From positions 26,532 to 90,531 of the forward strand of contig NZ_JADDKQ010000008.1 in NCBI RefSeq assembly GCF_016464425.1: a DNA stretch of 64,000 nucleotides, in the 5' to 3' direction. The DNA is from Actinotalea solisilvae (lineage in GTDB: Bacteria; Actinomycetota; Actinomycetes; Actinomycetales; Cellulomonadaceae). The notes under the pieces were generated by a model. That model ran no database searches. It was not told the origin of the DNA and worked only from the letters and a program-made list of their open reading frames with translations. This document shows, one piece after another, positions 48,429-57,509 of this stretch. A program made the translations under genes and the position numbers. The number at the start of each line of letters is the position of its first letter. Position 1 is the stretch's first letter.

Positions 48429-49277
48429 ATGACGAGCAGTGGCAGCGACCCGCGCGGCGCGGGCGACCGCCAGGACTGGCCCTTCGGCCCGGTCGGCGAC
48501 CGGACGACGGCGGCGAGCGGCCCGGACCCGCGGCCGGCGTCCGGCGCGCGGCCCGGCGTGGGGACCGCGCCCGCGGCACCCGCGACCGCGACGTCCGCAG
48601 GACGCGCGAGCTCGACACCTGCGACACCCGCGGCGTCGACGCCGCCGGGTCGTCGCCGGCCGCCCGTGTGGGCGCTCGTCGCCGCCGCCGTGGTGCTCGT
48701 GGGCGTCGTCGTGGCCGCCGTCCTGCTGCTCGGCGACCGGGGTGGGGAGGCCGGTCCGGCTCCCGAGGCCGAGGTCGTAACCCTGCCCGTCCCGACGCCG
48801 ACCGTCGAGGCGATCCCGCGCGAGGGTGGCACCGCCTTCTCGCAGGCGCTGCCGTCGACCGTCCTCGCCCACGCGCTGAGCGAGGTCGGCGAGCACGTCC
48901 CGTTCCTCACGAGCGGCGCGATCGAGGCGTACCGGTACGTCTACACGGACGGCGCGGCACCGGTCGTGCTCACCGCGGGGCAGTGGGAGACGCCCGAGGA
49001 GGCGAGCGGCGTCTACGCCGCGCTCGTCCAGGCGCAGACGGCCGCGGCTGCCGAGGCCGGCGCCGCGGACGCGGGGGACGGCGAGGAGGGCGAGTCCGCG
49101 ACGGACCTCCAGGAGGGTCCGGTCACGACGACGGACGGCGCCGAGACCGGGCGCTACACGCTCGTCCCGCGTCCCGACGGCACGGGCACGGTGACGTGGT
49201 GGAACGGCACCGCGGTCCTGCAGCTCGACGGCCCGACCGAGGAGCTCCTCGACCTGTTCACCGCCTTCCCGCTCTGA
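48429..49277 (+). CDS. Membrane-anchored extracytoplasmic protein with proline-rich N-terminus, unknown
   Basis: A 282-residue protein: about 90 residues of Pro/Ala/Thr/Gly-rich cytoplasmic sequence, one membrane helix (VWALVAAAVVLVGVVVAAVLL) and an outer domain of about 170 residues. The domain has FSQALPSTVLAHALSEVG, AYRYVYTDGAAPVVLTAGQWETPEEA and WWNGTAVLQLDGPTEELLDLF. An acidic low-complexity patch interrupts it (near GDGEEGESATD). No family recognised. It is followed 50 bases later by proC in the same orientation and could be co-transcribed. The ATG at 48429 is preferred to a GTG six bases earlier because of spacing to AGGGAG. Confidence 0.6.
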   Translation: MTSSGSDPRGAGDRQDWPFGPVGDRTTAASGPDPRPASGARPGVGTAPAAPATATSAGRASSTPATPAASTPPGRRRPPVWALVAAAVVLVGVVVAAVLLLGDRGGEAGPAPEAEVVTLPVPTPTVEAIPREGGTAFSQALPSTVLAHALSEVGEHVPFLTSGAIEAYRYVYTDGAAPVVLTAGQWETPEEASGVYAALVQAQTAAAAEAGAADAGDGEEGESATDLQEGPVTTTDGAETGRYTLVPRPDGTGTVTWWNGTAVLQLDGPTEELLDLFTAFPL

Positions 49278-49327
49278 CCGACCCGCGCACCGCGCGGCCG
49301 ACCGCAGTCCCGCCCGAGGAGGGCACC

Positions 49328-50152
49328 ATGACGAACACCTCGCTCGGCCGGGTCGGCGTCCTCGGCGGCGGCGTCATGGGCGAGGCGATCGTCGGGGCCG
49401 TGCTGCGGGCCGGCGTCGACGTCGAGGACGTCGCCGTGAGCGAGCGCTACGCGGCGCGCGCGATGGAGGTCTCGGAGCGGTACGGCGTGCGCGCGGCGGA
49501 CTCCGCGGGCAAGGTCGCGAGCCGCGCCGACGTCGTCGTGATCGCCGTGAAGCCGGTCGACGTCGCGGGGGCGCTCGAGGAGATCGGGCCGCGCCTGCGC
49601 GAGGGGACGCTCGTGGTGAGCGTCGCCGCCGGGCTGCCGCTGTCCTTCTACGAGGCGCGCCTGCCGGCGGGCACGCCGGTCGTCCGCGTCATGCCGAACA
49701 CCCCGGCGACCGTCGGCCAGGGAGCGAGCGCGATCAGCGCCGGCGGCGCCGCGACCGACGACCACCTCGCGCTCACCGAGCGCCTCCTCGCGGCGACGGG
49801 CCTCGTCATCCGCGTGCCCGAGCGGCTCCTCGACGCGGTCACGGCGATCTCGGGGAGCGGCCCGGCGTACGTCTTCTACCTGGTCGACGCGCTCGCGGAG
49901 GCGGGCGTGCTGCTCGGGCTCACCCGTGCGCAGTCCCTCGAGCTCGCGGTCGCGACCTTCCGGGGCTCTGCGGCGCTGCTGAGCGAGTCCGGCGAGCACC
50001 CGGTCGTGCTGCGGGAGCGCGTGTCCTCGCCGGGCGGGACCACCGTCGCCGGCCTGCGCGAGCTCGACGCGCACGGGGTGCGCGCCGCGGTGCTGGCTGC
50101 GGCCCAGGCGGCGCACGACCGCTCGCGCGCCCTGGCCGAGGAGCTGGGGTGA
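49328..50152 (+). CDS. proC: Pyrroline-5-carboxylate reductase
   Basis: A 274-residue enzyme reducing pyrroline-5-carboxylate to proline with NAD(P)H. The Rossmann motif is VGVLGGGVMGEAIVGAVL at the N-terminus; VVVIAVKPVDVAGALEEIG, RVMPNTPATVGQGASAI and the signature DAVTAISGSGPAYVFYLVDALAEAGVLLGL follow. The C-terminal dimer domain contains RVSSPGGTTVAGLRELDAHGVR. Length is normal. GAGGAGG precedes the ATG. The LacI-family gene begins within its stop codon (GTGA), so proC and the arabinose regulator are translationally coupled, an odd pairing. Confidence 0.95.
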   Translation: MTNTSLGRVGVLGGGVMGEAIVGAVLRAGVDVEDVAVSERYAARAMEVSERYGVRAADSAGKVASRADVVVIAVKPVDVAGALEEIGPRLREGTLVVSVAAGLPLSFYEARLPAGTPVVRVMPNTPATVGQGASAISAGGAATDDHLALTERLLAATGLVIRVPERLLDAVTAISGSGPAYVFYLVDALAEAGVLLGLTRAQSLELAVATFRGSAALLSESGEHPVVLRERVSSPGGTTVAGLRELDAHGVRAAVLAAAQAAHDRSRALAEELG

Positions 50153-51162
50153 GCCTGCCGCGACCGCCCGCGATGAGCGACGTCGCCGCCGTCGCGGGCG
50201 TGTCCCACCAGACGGTCTCGCGCGTGCTCAACGGCCACCCGAGCGTGCGCCCCGAGACGCGCCAGCGCGTGCTCGACGCGATCGCCGAGCTCGGCTACCG
50301 ACGGAACACGGCGGCGCGCGCGCTCGTCACGCGCCGGACGGACACGATCGGCGTCGTCACGTCGGGCTCCGCCCTGTTCGGTCCGACGAGCACGCTCATC
50401 GCCGTCGAGGGTGCCGCGCGCGACGCCGGCCTGTACGTGAGCGTCGCGACCGTGGCGCGCTGGGAGGCCGAGGGCATGCGCCAGGTGCTCGAGCACTTCA
50501 TGGCGCAGGGCGTCGAGGGCGTCGTCGTCATCGCGGCGCACGACGAGGCGGTCGAGGCGGTGCGCGCGTTCGACGCACCCGTGCCCGTGGTCATGGTCGG
50601 ACCCAAGGACGTCCCCGGCGAGCGGGTGCACACGGTCGCCGTGGACCAGTACGCGGGCGCGCGGCTCGCGACCCGGCACCTGGTCGAGCTCGGCCACCGC
50701 GACGTCGTCCACCTGTCGGGGCCCGAGGACTGGCTCGATGCGCGCTCGCGCGTGCGCGGGTGGCGCGACGAGATGGCGTCCGCGGGGCTCGACGTGCGCG
50801 AGCCGGTGCGGGGCGACTGGAGCGCCGGTCGCGGCTACGCGGTCGGCCGCGAGCTGGTGCGCGAGGACCTGCCGACCGCCGTCTTCGCGGCGAACGACCA
50901 GCTCGCGCTCGGGCTGCTGCGCGCGTTCGCGGAGGCCGAGGTCTCGGTGCCCGGCGACGTCTCCGTGGTCGGCTTCGACGACGTCGACGGCTCCGCGCAC
51001 TTCTTCCCCCCGCTGACGACGGTGCGGCAGGAGTTCGGCGCGCTCGGCCGGCGCTGCCTCGAGCTGCTGCTCGCGGCCATCGGCGGCGCCGACGACGGCG
51101 CGCCGGACCTCATCCCGCCGCGGCTCGTGGTCCGCGCGAGCAGCGGCCCGCCGCGGGGCTGA
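50149..51162 (+). CDS. LacI-family transcriptional regulator of the arabinose genes (by context)
   Basis: A 337-residue LacI protein. The headpiece is PAMSDVAAVAGVSHQTVSRVLNGHPSVRPETRQRVLDAIAELGYRRN; the hinge helix lies in NTAARALVTRRT. The periplasmic-binding-like core includes DTIGVVTSGSALFGP, VVVIAAHDEAVEAV, TVAVDQYAGARLATRHLVELGHRDVVHLSGPEDW and the C-terminal FAANDQLALGLLRAF and DVSVVGFDDVDGSAHFFPPLTTVRQ. It is immediately upstream of araB-araD-araA, and a 16-base LacI-type palindrome lies in the araB promoter between them. Repression relieved by arabinose is the likely mode. GTG start overlaps the proC stop. Confidence 0.88.
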   Translation: MSLPRPPAMSDVAAVAGVSHQTVSRVLNGHPSVRPETRQRVLDAIAELGYRRNTAARALVTRRTDTIGVVTSGSALFGPTSTLIAVEGAARDAGLYVSVATVARWEAEGMRQVLEHFMAQGVEGVVVIAAHDEAVEAVRAFDAPVPVVMVGPKDVPGERVHTVAVDQYAGARLATRHLVELGHRDVVHLSGPEDWLDARSRVRGWRDEMASAGLDVREPVRGDWSAGRGYAVGRELVREDLPTAVFAANDQLALGLLRAFAEAEVSVPGDVSVVGFDDVDGSAHFFPPLTTVRQEFGALGRRCLELLLAAIGGADDGAPDLIPPRLVVRASSGPPRG

Positions 51163-51213
51163 GGCGGCGGCGACGCCCGGCCCGGACGTGCGACCGTGGG
51201 ACCAGGGTCCTCC

Positions 51214-51241
51214 TTGACAGGCACTATGTGAACGTTAACAT
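51214..51241 (+). promoter_or_regulatory. araB promoter with LacI-type operator
   Basis: TTGACA (51214-51219), a 16-base spacer and TAACAT (51236-51241) make a near-consensus promoter. ATGTGAACGTTAACAT (51226-51241) is a 14/16-symmetric palindrome overlapping the -10. An identical copy lies at 57246-57261. Confidence 0.75.
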
Positions 51242-51346
51242 TCAGGGGTCGGACGACACCGCCGGCACCGGACCCGCATGACCACCGTGCGACCCGCCGC
51301 GTGAACAGCGGCGACACCCCCACCGCCTCGACGAGGAGCAGAGCCG

Positions 51347-52981
51347 ATGACGGTCGACCCCCACCGGGCCACGGACGAGGACCTCGCGACCGTCGTCGCC
51401 GAGGGCCGCACGTCGCTCGGCATCGAGCTCGGCTCGACCCGCATCAAGGCCTGCCTGGTCGGCCCGGACGGTGCGACCCTCGCGACCGGCAGCCACGACT
51501 GGGAGAACCAGCTCGTCGACAAGGTGTGGACCTACTCGCTCGACGCGGTCTGGGCCGGCCTGCAGGAGTGCGTCGCGTCGCTGCTCGCCGACGCGGAGCG
51601 CCGCCATGGCGTGCGCCCCACCACCGTCGGCGCCCTCGGCGTCTCGGCGATGATGCACGGCTACCTCGCGTTCGACGCCGACGGCGAGCTGCTCGCGCCC
51701 TTCCGCACGTGGCGGAACACGACCACGGGGCCGGCGGCGTCCGAGCTGACCGCGCTGCTCGGCTTCAACATCCCGCTGCGCTGGTCGGTCGCCCACCTCT
51801 ACCAGGCGGTCCTCGACGAGGAGGAGCACGTCCCGCGCATCCGTCACCTCACGACCCTCGCGGGCTACGTCCACTGGCGCCTCACCGGCCGCCAGGTGCT
51901 CGGCGTCGGCGACGCGTCGGGCATGTTCCCGGTCGACCCCGCGACGCGCGCGTACGACGCCGGCATGCTCGCGCGGTTCGACGCGCTCGTCGCGGGCCGT
52001 CCGGGCGGCCCGGCCGTCCCGCCGCTCGCCGACCTGCTGCCCGAGGTGCTCGTCGCCGGCCGCCCGGCGGGCGAGCTCACCCCGGAGGGCGCGGCCCTCC
52101 TCGACCCGACGGGCACGCTGCGCCCGGGCATCCCGCTGTGCCCGCCCGAGGGCGACGCCGGCACGGGCATGGTCGCGACGAACGCCGTCGCCCCGCGCAC
52201 GGGCAACGTGAGCGTCGGCACGAGCATCTTCGCGATGGTCGTGCTCGAGAAGCCGCTCGAGCGCGTGCACCACGAGCTCGACGTCGTCACGACCCCCGCC
52301 GGCGACCTCGTCGCGATGGTCCACTGCAACAACGGCGCGAGCGAGCTCGGCGCGTGGGCCGAGGTCTTCGGCCGGTTCGCGGCCGTGCTCGGGCACCCCG
52401 CCGAGCCCGACGCCGTCTTCGGCGCGCTCCTGCGCGAGGCGCTCGAGGGCGACGCGGACGGGGGCGGCCTGCTCGCCTACAACTACCTGTCGGGCGAGCC
52501 GATCACGGGGCTGACCGAGGGGCGTCCCCTCCTCGTGCGCACGCCGGGCAGCCGGCTGACGCTCGGCAACGTCGTCCGTACCCAGGTGTACGGCGCGTTC
52601 GGGACGCTGAGCCTCGGCATGCGCGTCCTCGCGGCCGAGGGCGTCGAGATCGACGCGCTCTTCGCGCACGGCGGCATGTTCCGCACGGCCGGCGTCGCGC
52701 AGCGCCTGCTCGCCGCCGCGGTCGGCGCGCCGGTCGCGGTCGCCACGACGGCGAGCGAGGGCGGGCCCTGGGGGATGGCCGTCCTCGCCTCCTACCTCCA
52801 CGCCGCGGACGAGCTGGACCTCGGCGCCTACCTGGGCACGCGCGTCTTCGCGGACGCCGCGGTCGACGTCGCCGCGCCGGACCCGGGCGACGTCGCGGGC
52901 TTCGCGACGTACCTCGAGCGGTACGAGGCCGGGCTCGCGATCGAGCGGGCGGCGGTCGAGGCCACGGGCCACCACGGCTGA
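51347..52981 (+). CDS. araB: L-ribulokinase (FGGY family)
   Basis: A 544-residue sugar kinase phosphorylating L-ribulose. The N-terminal [21 protein letters not shown] is the FGGY phosphate-1 motif. [62 protein letters not shown] and [12 protein letters not shown] follow. [13 protein letters not shown] and [16 protein letters not shown] belong to the ATP domain. It is a divergent actinobacterial type rather than the enteric AraB, and FGGY kinases are hard to assign by sequence. Its place with araD and araA makes L-ribulose the natural substrate. GAGGAG lies upstream of the ATG. First gene of araBDA. Confidence 0.9.
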   Translation: MTVDPHRATDEDLATVVAEGRTSLGIELGSTRIKACLVGPDGATLATGSHDWENQLVDKVWTYSLDAVWAGLQECVASLLADAERRHGVRPTTVGALGVSAMMHGYLAFDADGELLAPFRTWRNTTTGPAASELTALLGFNIPLRWSVAHLYQAVLDEEEHVPRIRHLTTLAGYVHWRLTGRQVLGVGDASGMFPVDPATRAYDAGMLARFDALVAGRPGGPAVPPLADLLPEVLVAGRPAGELTPEGAALLDPTGTLRPGIPLCPPEGDAGTGMVATNAVAPRTGNVSVGTSIFAMVVLEKPLERVHHELDVVTTPAGDLVAMVHCNNGASELGAWAEVFGRFAAVLGHPAEPDAVFGALLREALEGDADGGGLLAYNYLSGEPITGLTEGRPLLVRTPGSRLTLGNVVRTQVYGAFGTLSLGMRVLAAEGVEIDALFAHGGMFRTAGVAQRLLAAAVGAPVAVATTASEGGPWGMAVLASYLHAADELDLGAYLGTRVFADAAVDVAAPDPGDVAGFATYLERYEAGLAIERAAVEATGHHG

Positions 52982-53056
52982 CCCGGCGGCACGAGCAGCA
53001 CCCCCCGGCGGGCCGCGAGGCGCCGCCGGACCGACGACGAACGCAGGGAGCAGGGC

Positions 53057-53770
53057 ATGACGGTGCGGACGCTGGACGAGTACCCGGACGCGGTCCGCGA
53101 GGAGGTCGCGCGCACGCGCGAGGTCGTCGCGGCGCTCCACGCGGAGCTGCCGCGGTGGGAGCTCGTGGTGTGGACGGCGGGCAACGTGTCCCAGCGCGTC
53201 GTCGTCGACCCCTCGGGACCGGGCGAGGGCGACCTCTTCGTCATCAAGCCGAGCGGCGTGACGTACGACCAGCTCACGGCCGACGCGATGGTGGTCTGCG
53301 ACCTCGACGGGACGCTCGTCGACGGCGACCGCTCGCCCTCGTCGGACACCGCGGCGCACGCCCACGTGTACCGGCACATGCCCGAGGTGGGCGGCGTCGT
53401 GCACACGCACTCGACCTATGCGACCGCGTGGGCCGCACGTGCCGAGCCGGTGCCCTGCGTGCTGACGATGATGGCCGACGAGTTCGGCGGGGAGATCCCG
53501 GTCGGCCCGTTCGCGCTCATCGGCGACGACTCGATCGGCCGCGGCATCGTCGAGACGCTGCGGGAGAGCCGCAGCCCCGCGGTGCTCATGCGCAACCACG
53601 GCCCGTTCACGATCGGCCGCGACGCCAAGGCCGCGGTCAAGGCCGCCGTGATGTGCGAGGAGGTCGCGCGCACCGTGCACATCTCGCGCCAGCTCGGCCA
53701 GCCGCTGCCCATCGCGCAGACCGACGTGGACCGCCTCTACGACCGTTACCAGAACGTCTACGGGCGCTGA
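53057..53770 (+). CDS. araD: L-ribulose-5-phosphate 4-epimerase
   Basis: A 237-residue class II aldolase-fold epimerase that turns L-ribulose 5-phosphate into D-xylulose 5-phosphate. The substrate-phosphate site is [11 protein letters not shown] and [13 protein letters not shown]; the zinc ligands are in [19 protein letters not shown] and, later, [33 protein letters not shown]. The [11 protein letters not shown]-terminus matches E. coli AraD (YYGQ-like end). Length is normal (about 231). It sits between araB and araA with short gaps, so it is part of the same operon. Confidence 0.95.
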   Translation: MTVRTLDEYPDAVREEVARTREVVAALHAELPRWELVVWTAGNVSQRVVVDPSGPGEGDLFVIKPSGVTYDQLTADAMVVCDLDGTLVDGDRSPSSDTAAHAHVYRHMPEVGGVVHTHSTYATAWAARAEPVPCVLTMMADEFGGEIPVGPFALIGDDSIGRGIVETLRESRSPAVLMRNHGPFTIGRDAKAAVKAAVMCEEVARTVHISRQLGQPLPIAQTDVDRLYDRYQNVYGR

Positions 53771-53826
53771 CGCTCCGCCGTCCGTACCCACCGGCCCGGG
53801 CGCCCGCCCGACGACAAGGAGATGCG

Positions 53827-55335
53827 ATGACCAAGCCCTACGCCGACCGCGAGGTCTGGTTCCTCACCGGGAGCCAGGACCTCTACGGCGAGGAGACCCT
53901 GCGGCAGGTCGCCGAGCAGTCCCAGGCGATCGCCCGGGAGCTCGAGGCCGCCGACGCCGTGCCCGTGCGCATCGTGTGGAAGCCCGTGCTCAAGGACTCG
54001 GACGCGATCCGCCGGATCGCCCTCGAGGCCAACGCCGACGACGCGTGCATCGGCGTCATCGCCTGGATGCACACGTTCTCGCCCGCGAAGATGTGGATCG
54101 CCGGCCTCGACGCGCTGCGCACGCCGCTGCTGCACCTGCACACCCAGGCGAACGTCGAGCTGCCGTGGTCGACCATCGACTTCGACTTCATGAACCTCAA
54201 CCAGGCCGCCCACGGCGACCGCGAGTTCGGGTACATCCAGTCCCGCCTCGGCGTGGCGCGCAAGACCGTGGTCGGCCACGTCTCCAACCCCGCGGTGCAG
54301 GCCAGGGTCGGCACGTGGGTGCGCGCGGCCGCCGGCTGGGCCGCGACGCACGAGCTCAAGCTCGCGCGCTTCGGCGACAACATGCGCAACGTCGCGGTCA
54401 CCGAGGGCGACAAGACCGAGGCCGAGCTGCGCCTCGGCGTCTCGGTGAACACGTGGGGCGTCAACGAGCTCGTCGCGGCGGTCGACGCCGTCGCGCCCGC
54501 CGACGTCGACGCGCTCGTCGCCGAGTACGAGGACACGTACGACGTCGTGCCGGAGCTCCGCGCCGGGGGCGAGCGGCACGACTCCCTGCGCTACGGCGCG
54601 ACGCAGGAGCTCGCGCTCCTCGCGCTGCTCGGCGAGATCGGCGCGACCGCGTTCACGACGACGTTCGAGGACCTCGGCGCGCTGCGCCAGCTCCCCGGGC
54701 TCGCGGTGCAGCGCCTCATGGCGCGCGGCTTCGGCTTCGGCGCCGAGGGCGACTGGAAGACCGCGATCCTCGTGCGTGCGGCGAAGGTCATGGGCGAGGG
54801 CCTGCCGGGCGGCGCGTCGCTCATGGAGGACTACACCTACAACCTCGTGCCGGGCGACGAGAAGATCCTCGGCGCGCACATGCTCGAGATCTGCCCGTCG
54901 CTGACGACCGCGAAGCCGTCGCTCGAGATCCACCCGCTCGGCATCGGCGGCAAGGAGGACCCCGTCCGCCTGGTCTTCGACACGGACGCGGGCCCCGGTG
55001 TCGTCGTCGCGCTGTCGGACATGCGCGACCGGTTCCGCCTGACCGCGAACGCCGTCGAGGTCGTCCCGCCCGACGCCGACCTGCCGCACCTCCCGGTCGC
55101 GCGCGCCGTCTGGAAGCCGCAGCCGGACTTCGCGACGTCGGCCGAGGCGTGGCTCATGGCCGGTGCCGCGCACCACACGGTGCTCACGACGCAGGTCGGC
55201 ATGGACGCGTGGGTCGACTTCGCCGACATCGCGCGGACCGAGCTGCTGACGATCGACGACGCGACCACGCCGCGCGCGTTCGCCCAGGAGATCCGCTGGA
55301 ACCAGGCGTACTACCGCCTCGCGCAGGGGTTCTGA
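53827..55335 (+). CDS. araA: L-arabinose isomerase
   Basis: A 502-residue Mn-dependent isomerase converting L-arabinose to L-ribulose. It starts [21 protein letters not shown], then [53 protein letters not shown], and the catalytic/metal segments in [32 protein letters not shown] and [24 protein letters not shown] and [14 protein letters not shown] complete the site. Length equals the family norm (500). AAGGAG is seven bases upstream of the ATG. It ends the araBDA operon and is followed by a perfect hairpin terminator. Confidence 0.97.
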   Translation: MTKPYADREVWFLTGSQDLYGEETLRQVAEQSQAIARELEAADAVPVRIVWKPVLKDSDAIRRIALEANADDACIGVIAWMHTFSPAKMWIAGLDALRTPLLHLHTQANVELPWSTIDFDFMNLNQAAHGDREFGYIQSRLGVARKTVVGHVSNPAVQARVGTWVRAAAGWAATHELKLARFGDNMRNVAVTEGDKTEAELRLGVSVNTWGVNELVAAVDAVAPADVDALVAEYEDTYDVVPELRAGGERHDSLRYGATQELALLALLGEIGATAFTTTFEDLGALRQLPGLAVQRLMARGFGFGAEGDWKTAILVRAAKVMGEGLPGGASLMEDYTYNLVPGDEKILGAHMLEICPSLTTAKPSLEIHPLGIGGKEDPVRLVFDTDAGPGVVVALSDMRDRFRLTANAVEVVPPDADLPHLPVARAVWKPQPDFATSAEAWLMAGAAHHTVLTTQVGMDAWVDFADIARTELLTIDDATTPRAFAQEIRWNQAYYRLAQGF

Positions 55336-55342
55336 CCGAGCC

Positions 55343-55368
55343 GCCCGCCGGACCGAGGTCCGGCGGGC
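55343..55368 (+). terminator. Terminator of araBDA
   Basis: GCCCGCCGGAC-CGAG-GTCCGGCGGGC, an 11-base perfect stem with a 4-base loop starting eight bases after the araA stop. Confidence 0.8.
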
Positions 55369-55578
55369 GCACCACCCGGGAGGCCGGGGGCCCCAACACC
55401 GGCCCCGCCGCCCCCCCGCCCCCCCCGGGGTGGCGGGCGCCCCTCACGACGGCCCCGGCCTCCCGGCGTCCCGGCCGGGTGAGGCGGTCGCGCGGCCGTC
55501 GGCGGGCTTCGGTCGCTCGGCCGTCCGGGGGACCGAGGCGCGGACGGCAGGCAACGGTACGGTCACGATCAATCACGG

Positions 55579-55592
55579 TGGGAGCGCTACCG
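55579..55592. promoter_or_regulatory. CebR-like operator
   Basis: TGGGAGCGCTACCG matches 11 of 14 positions of TGGGAGCGCTCCCA, the known CebR (cellobiose repressor, LacI family) operator of actinobacteria. Function here is inferred. Confidence 0.4.
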
Positions 55593-55633
55593 CCCGTCGT
55601 GTGGGCGGGTGGGTTTCTCCGGTGTTCTGCGTT

Positions 55634-55677
55634 GCCTTTCGCCCAGACTTCCCGAAAGGCGTCCCTTGCTTTCGAAA
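55634..55677. promoter_or_regulatory. TTTCG inverted repeats, candidate DeoR-type operator
   Basis: GCCTTTCG (55634-55641) and CGAAAGGC (55653-55660) pair perfectly over eight bases, and TTTCGAAA (55670-55677) adds another site. TTTCG/CGAAA half-sites are typical of DeoR-family operators, and a DeoR regulator is encoded 2 kb downstream. Confidence 0.45.
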
Positions 55678-55779
55678 TCGGAGGCGAACCTTCACCCCGT
55701 GAACCTTCTTCCGGCGCATCGTCGCAGGTGAGGGCCCTGACGCCAGTGACAAACCGGCCACTCCGGGACGCACCGCGGG

Positions 55780-55847
55780 CCGTTACTGTTTCGCAATCAC
55801 AGGTTGTGTTCACGAAGTTGACCCAATGTCGAGCGGTCCCCGACAGT
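55780..55847 (+). promoter_or_regulatory. Conserved promoter block, copy 1 (upstream of first binding protein)
   Basis: CCGTTACTGTTTCGCAATCA (55780-55799) and TTCACGAAGTTGAC (55809-55822) are identical in sequence and spacing to copy 2 at 57510-57577. A promoter is visible: TTGACC (55818-55823), 18 bases, GACAGT (55842-55847). The leader to the ATG is then about 137 bases. Confidence 0.7.
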
Positions 55848-55990
55848 AAGGACGTGCGCCGGGAGGGCGCGGGCGACGTCGCCCGGACTGTCACCTCCGC
55901 AGGCGGCAGCAGTCGGTGCCCGGGCCGCTGGTCCGGGTGCGCGGGCGGTCTCCGACCCCCCGCTCGGAGCAGGTCTCGAGGAGGAGACGC

Positions 55991-57151
55991 ATGAGCACCA
56001 GGAAGTTCGCAGCGATCGCGACGGGCATGACGCTCGCCCTGACGCTGGCCGCGTGCGGCGGCGGTGGCGCCGGTTCGACCACCGAGGAGGAGCCGGGCGA
56101 CGAGGGCACGACCACCGAGGAGTCCGAGGGCGGCCTCATCGGCGTCTCGATGCCCACGCAGGTGTCCGAGCGCTGGATCGCCGACGGCGACGCGGTCAAG
56201 GCGGGTCTCGAGGAGGCCGGCTACGAGGTCGACCTGCAGTACGCCGGTGACGACATCCCGACCCAGTCGCAGCAGATCGACCAGATGATCACGAAGGGCG
56301 CCAAGCTCCTCATCATCGCCGCGATCGACGGCACGGCTCTCGCGGGGCAGCTCGACGCCGCCGCGGCCGCGGGCATCCCGGTCATCGCCTACGACCGCCT
56401 CATCCGCGACAGCGAGAACGTCGACTTCTACGTGACGTTCGACAACTACAACGTCGGCGTCCAGCAGGGCACCGCGCTGCTCCACGGCCTCGGCCTGCTC
56501 GACGCCGAGGGCAACGAGGCGGCGGACGCTCCGGCGGGCCCGTTCAACATCGAGGTCTTCGCGGGCTCGCTCGACGACAACAACGCGCACTTCTTCTTCG
56601 ACGGCGCGATGGAGACCCTCAAGCCGTACATCGAGGACGGCACGATCGTCGTCAAGTCCGGCCAGACGAACATCGAGCAGGTCGCCACGCTGCGCTGGCA
56701 GGGCGAGACGGCGCAGAAGCGCATGGAGGACCTCCTCACGTCGACCTACAGCGACGGCTCGAAGGTGGACGGCATCCTGTCGCCCAACGACACCCTCGCG
56801 CGCGGCATCATCACGGCGCTGCAGAACGCCGGCTACACCGAGATGCCGCCCGTGACGGGTCAGGACGCCGAGATCGCGTCGGTCAAGCTCATCGCCGACG
56901 GCGTGCAGTTCTCGACGATCTTCAAGGACACCCGCAAGCTCGCGGACCAGTCCGTCACCGCCGCCCAGGACTTCCTGGCCGGTGAGGAGCCGGAGGCGAA
57001 CGACACCGAGACGTACGACAACGGCGTCAAGGTCGTCCCGTCGTACCTGCTGGAGTCGGACATCGTCTACGCCGACAACATCCAGGCGCTGCTCGTCGAC
57101 TCGGGCTACTGGACGGCCGAGGAGGTCGCCTCCGGCCAGGCCGAGGGCTGA
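55991..57151 (+). CDS. chvE: Sugar ABC transporter substrate-binding lipoprotein, ChvE-type (copy 1)
   Basis: A 386-residue binding lipoprotein. The signal peptide is FAAIATGMTLALTLAAC with the lipobox LAAC, followed by an acidic Gly/Thr/Glu linker. The mature Peripla_BP_4 domain has GVSMPTQVSERWIADGDAVK, TQSQQIDQMITKGAKLLIIAAIDGTAL and PVIAYDRLIRDSENVDFYVTFDNYNVGVQQG. EVFAGSLDDNNAHFFFDGAM, GILSPNDTLARGIITALQNAGY and VTGQDAEIASVKLIADG follow. This is the ChvE/MmsE multiple-monosaccharide type (arabinose, galactose, glucose, xylose). It is a near-duplicate of the gene at 58513. GAGGAGG precedes the ATG. Confidence 0.92.
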   Translation: MSTRKFAAIATGMTLALTLAACGGGGAGSTTEEEPGDEGTTTEESEGGLIGVSMPTQVSERWIADGDAVKAGLEEAGYEVDLQYAGDDIPTQSQQIDQMITKGAKLLIIAAIDGTALAGQLDAAAAAGIPVIAYDRLIRDSENVDFYVTFDNYNVGVQQGTALLHGLGLLDAEGNEAADAPAGPFNIEVFAGSLDDNNAHFFFDGAMETLKPYIEDGTIVVKSGQTNIEQVATLRWQGETAQKRMEDLLTSTYSDGSKVDGILSPNDTLARGIITALQNAGYTEMPPVTGQDAEIASVKLIADGVQFSTIFKDTRKLADQSVTAAQDFLAGEEPEANDTETYDNGVKVVPSYLLESDIVYADNIQALLVDSGYWTAEEVASGQAEG

Positions 57152-57159
57152 CGTCCCCA

Positions 57160-57197
57160 GGGGCGGTCCGGCGGGTGCGAACCCGCCGGGCCGCCCC
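57160..57197 (+). terminator. Long hairpin with GCGA tetraloop after the first binding-protein gene
   Basis: GGGGCGG-T-CCGGCGGGT, loop GCGA, ACCCGCCGG-G-CCGCCCC: 17 stem pairs counting one G-T wobble, with a GNRA-type loop. It starts eight bases after the stop codon. It may terminate, or stabilise the upstream mRNA. Confidence 0.75.
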
Positions 57198-57210
57198 TGC
57201 GGTGCGCCCG

Positions 57211-57231
57211 GGGCCGTCCGCCGGACGGCCC
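57211..57231 (+). terminator. Second hairpin upstream of the deoR control region
   Basis: GGGCCGTCC-GCC-GGACGGCCC, a 9-base stem with a tight loop, ending just before the TTGACC of the next promoter. Confidence 0.45.
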
Positions 57232-57261
57232 TTGACCCCTAGGCGATGTGAACGTTAACAT
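57232..57261 (+). promoter_or_regulatory. Promoter with ara-type LacI operator upstream of deoR
   Basis: TTGACC (57232-57237), 18 bases, TAACAT (57256-57261). ATGTGAACGTTAACAT (57246-57261) is identical base for base to the operator in the araB promoter. The transcript would run through a leader of about 320 bases into deoR, the second binding protein and gguAB. Confidence 0.7.
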
Positions 57262-57361
57262 CGCACTCGCCCACGCGAGGGACCCCCAGCTCTCCGGGCC
57301 GCACGAGGCCGTACGCGCGCGTCCCGCGCCGCGCCGCCTCGCGGCCACGGCCGCCTGCGCC

Positions 57362-57383
57362 CTTTCGCCGGGTTTCGATTTTC
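57362..57383. promoter_or_regulatory. TTTCG direct repeats, candidate DeoR-type site
   Basis: CTTTCG, GTTTCG and TTTTCAC occur in a row, about 140 bases ahead of the second promoter block. This mirrors the TTTCG repeats ahead of copy 1. Confidence 0.35.
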
Positions 57384-57509
57384 ACCCGCCCGGACACTCA
57401 CGTCGGGGCCCGTGCCGGCCGACCTTATCGGGCATGTTTCCGCAGGTGGGACGCCTGTGGCGGGCGCCGGACCGGGACGTTGGGCCCAGCCCTTCGCGGC
57501 CTCCCGGCT

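Larger units (their letters stand above)
55369..55778. other. Non-coding leader region upstream of the first binding-protein gene
   Basis: No convincing gene. It holds C-tracts (55411-55426) and a CebR-like palindrome (55579-55592). It also contains the inverted repeat GCCTTTCG-N11-CGAAAGGC (55634-55660) and TTTCGAAA (55670-55677). The G+C content drops locally, as expected of a control region. Confidence 0.6.

Noticed and set aside
51242..53791. 849-codon minus-strand open frame opposite araB/araD
   Set aside because: No motif, dominated by Arg/Val/Asp; shadow of the ara genes.
55405..55430. C-tract as replication or recombination signal
   Set aside because: Two C-runs in a non-coding leader; no other sign of an origin or switch, and homopolymer length may be a sequencing artefact.
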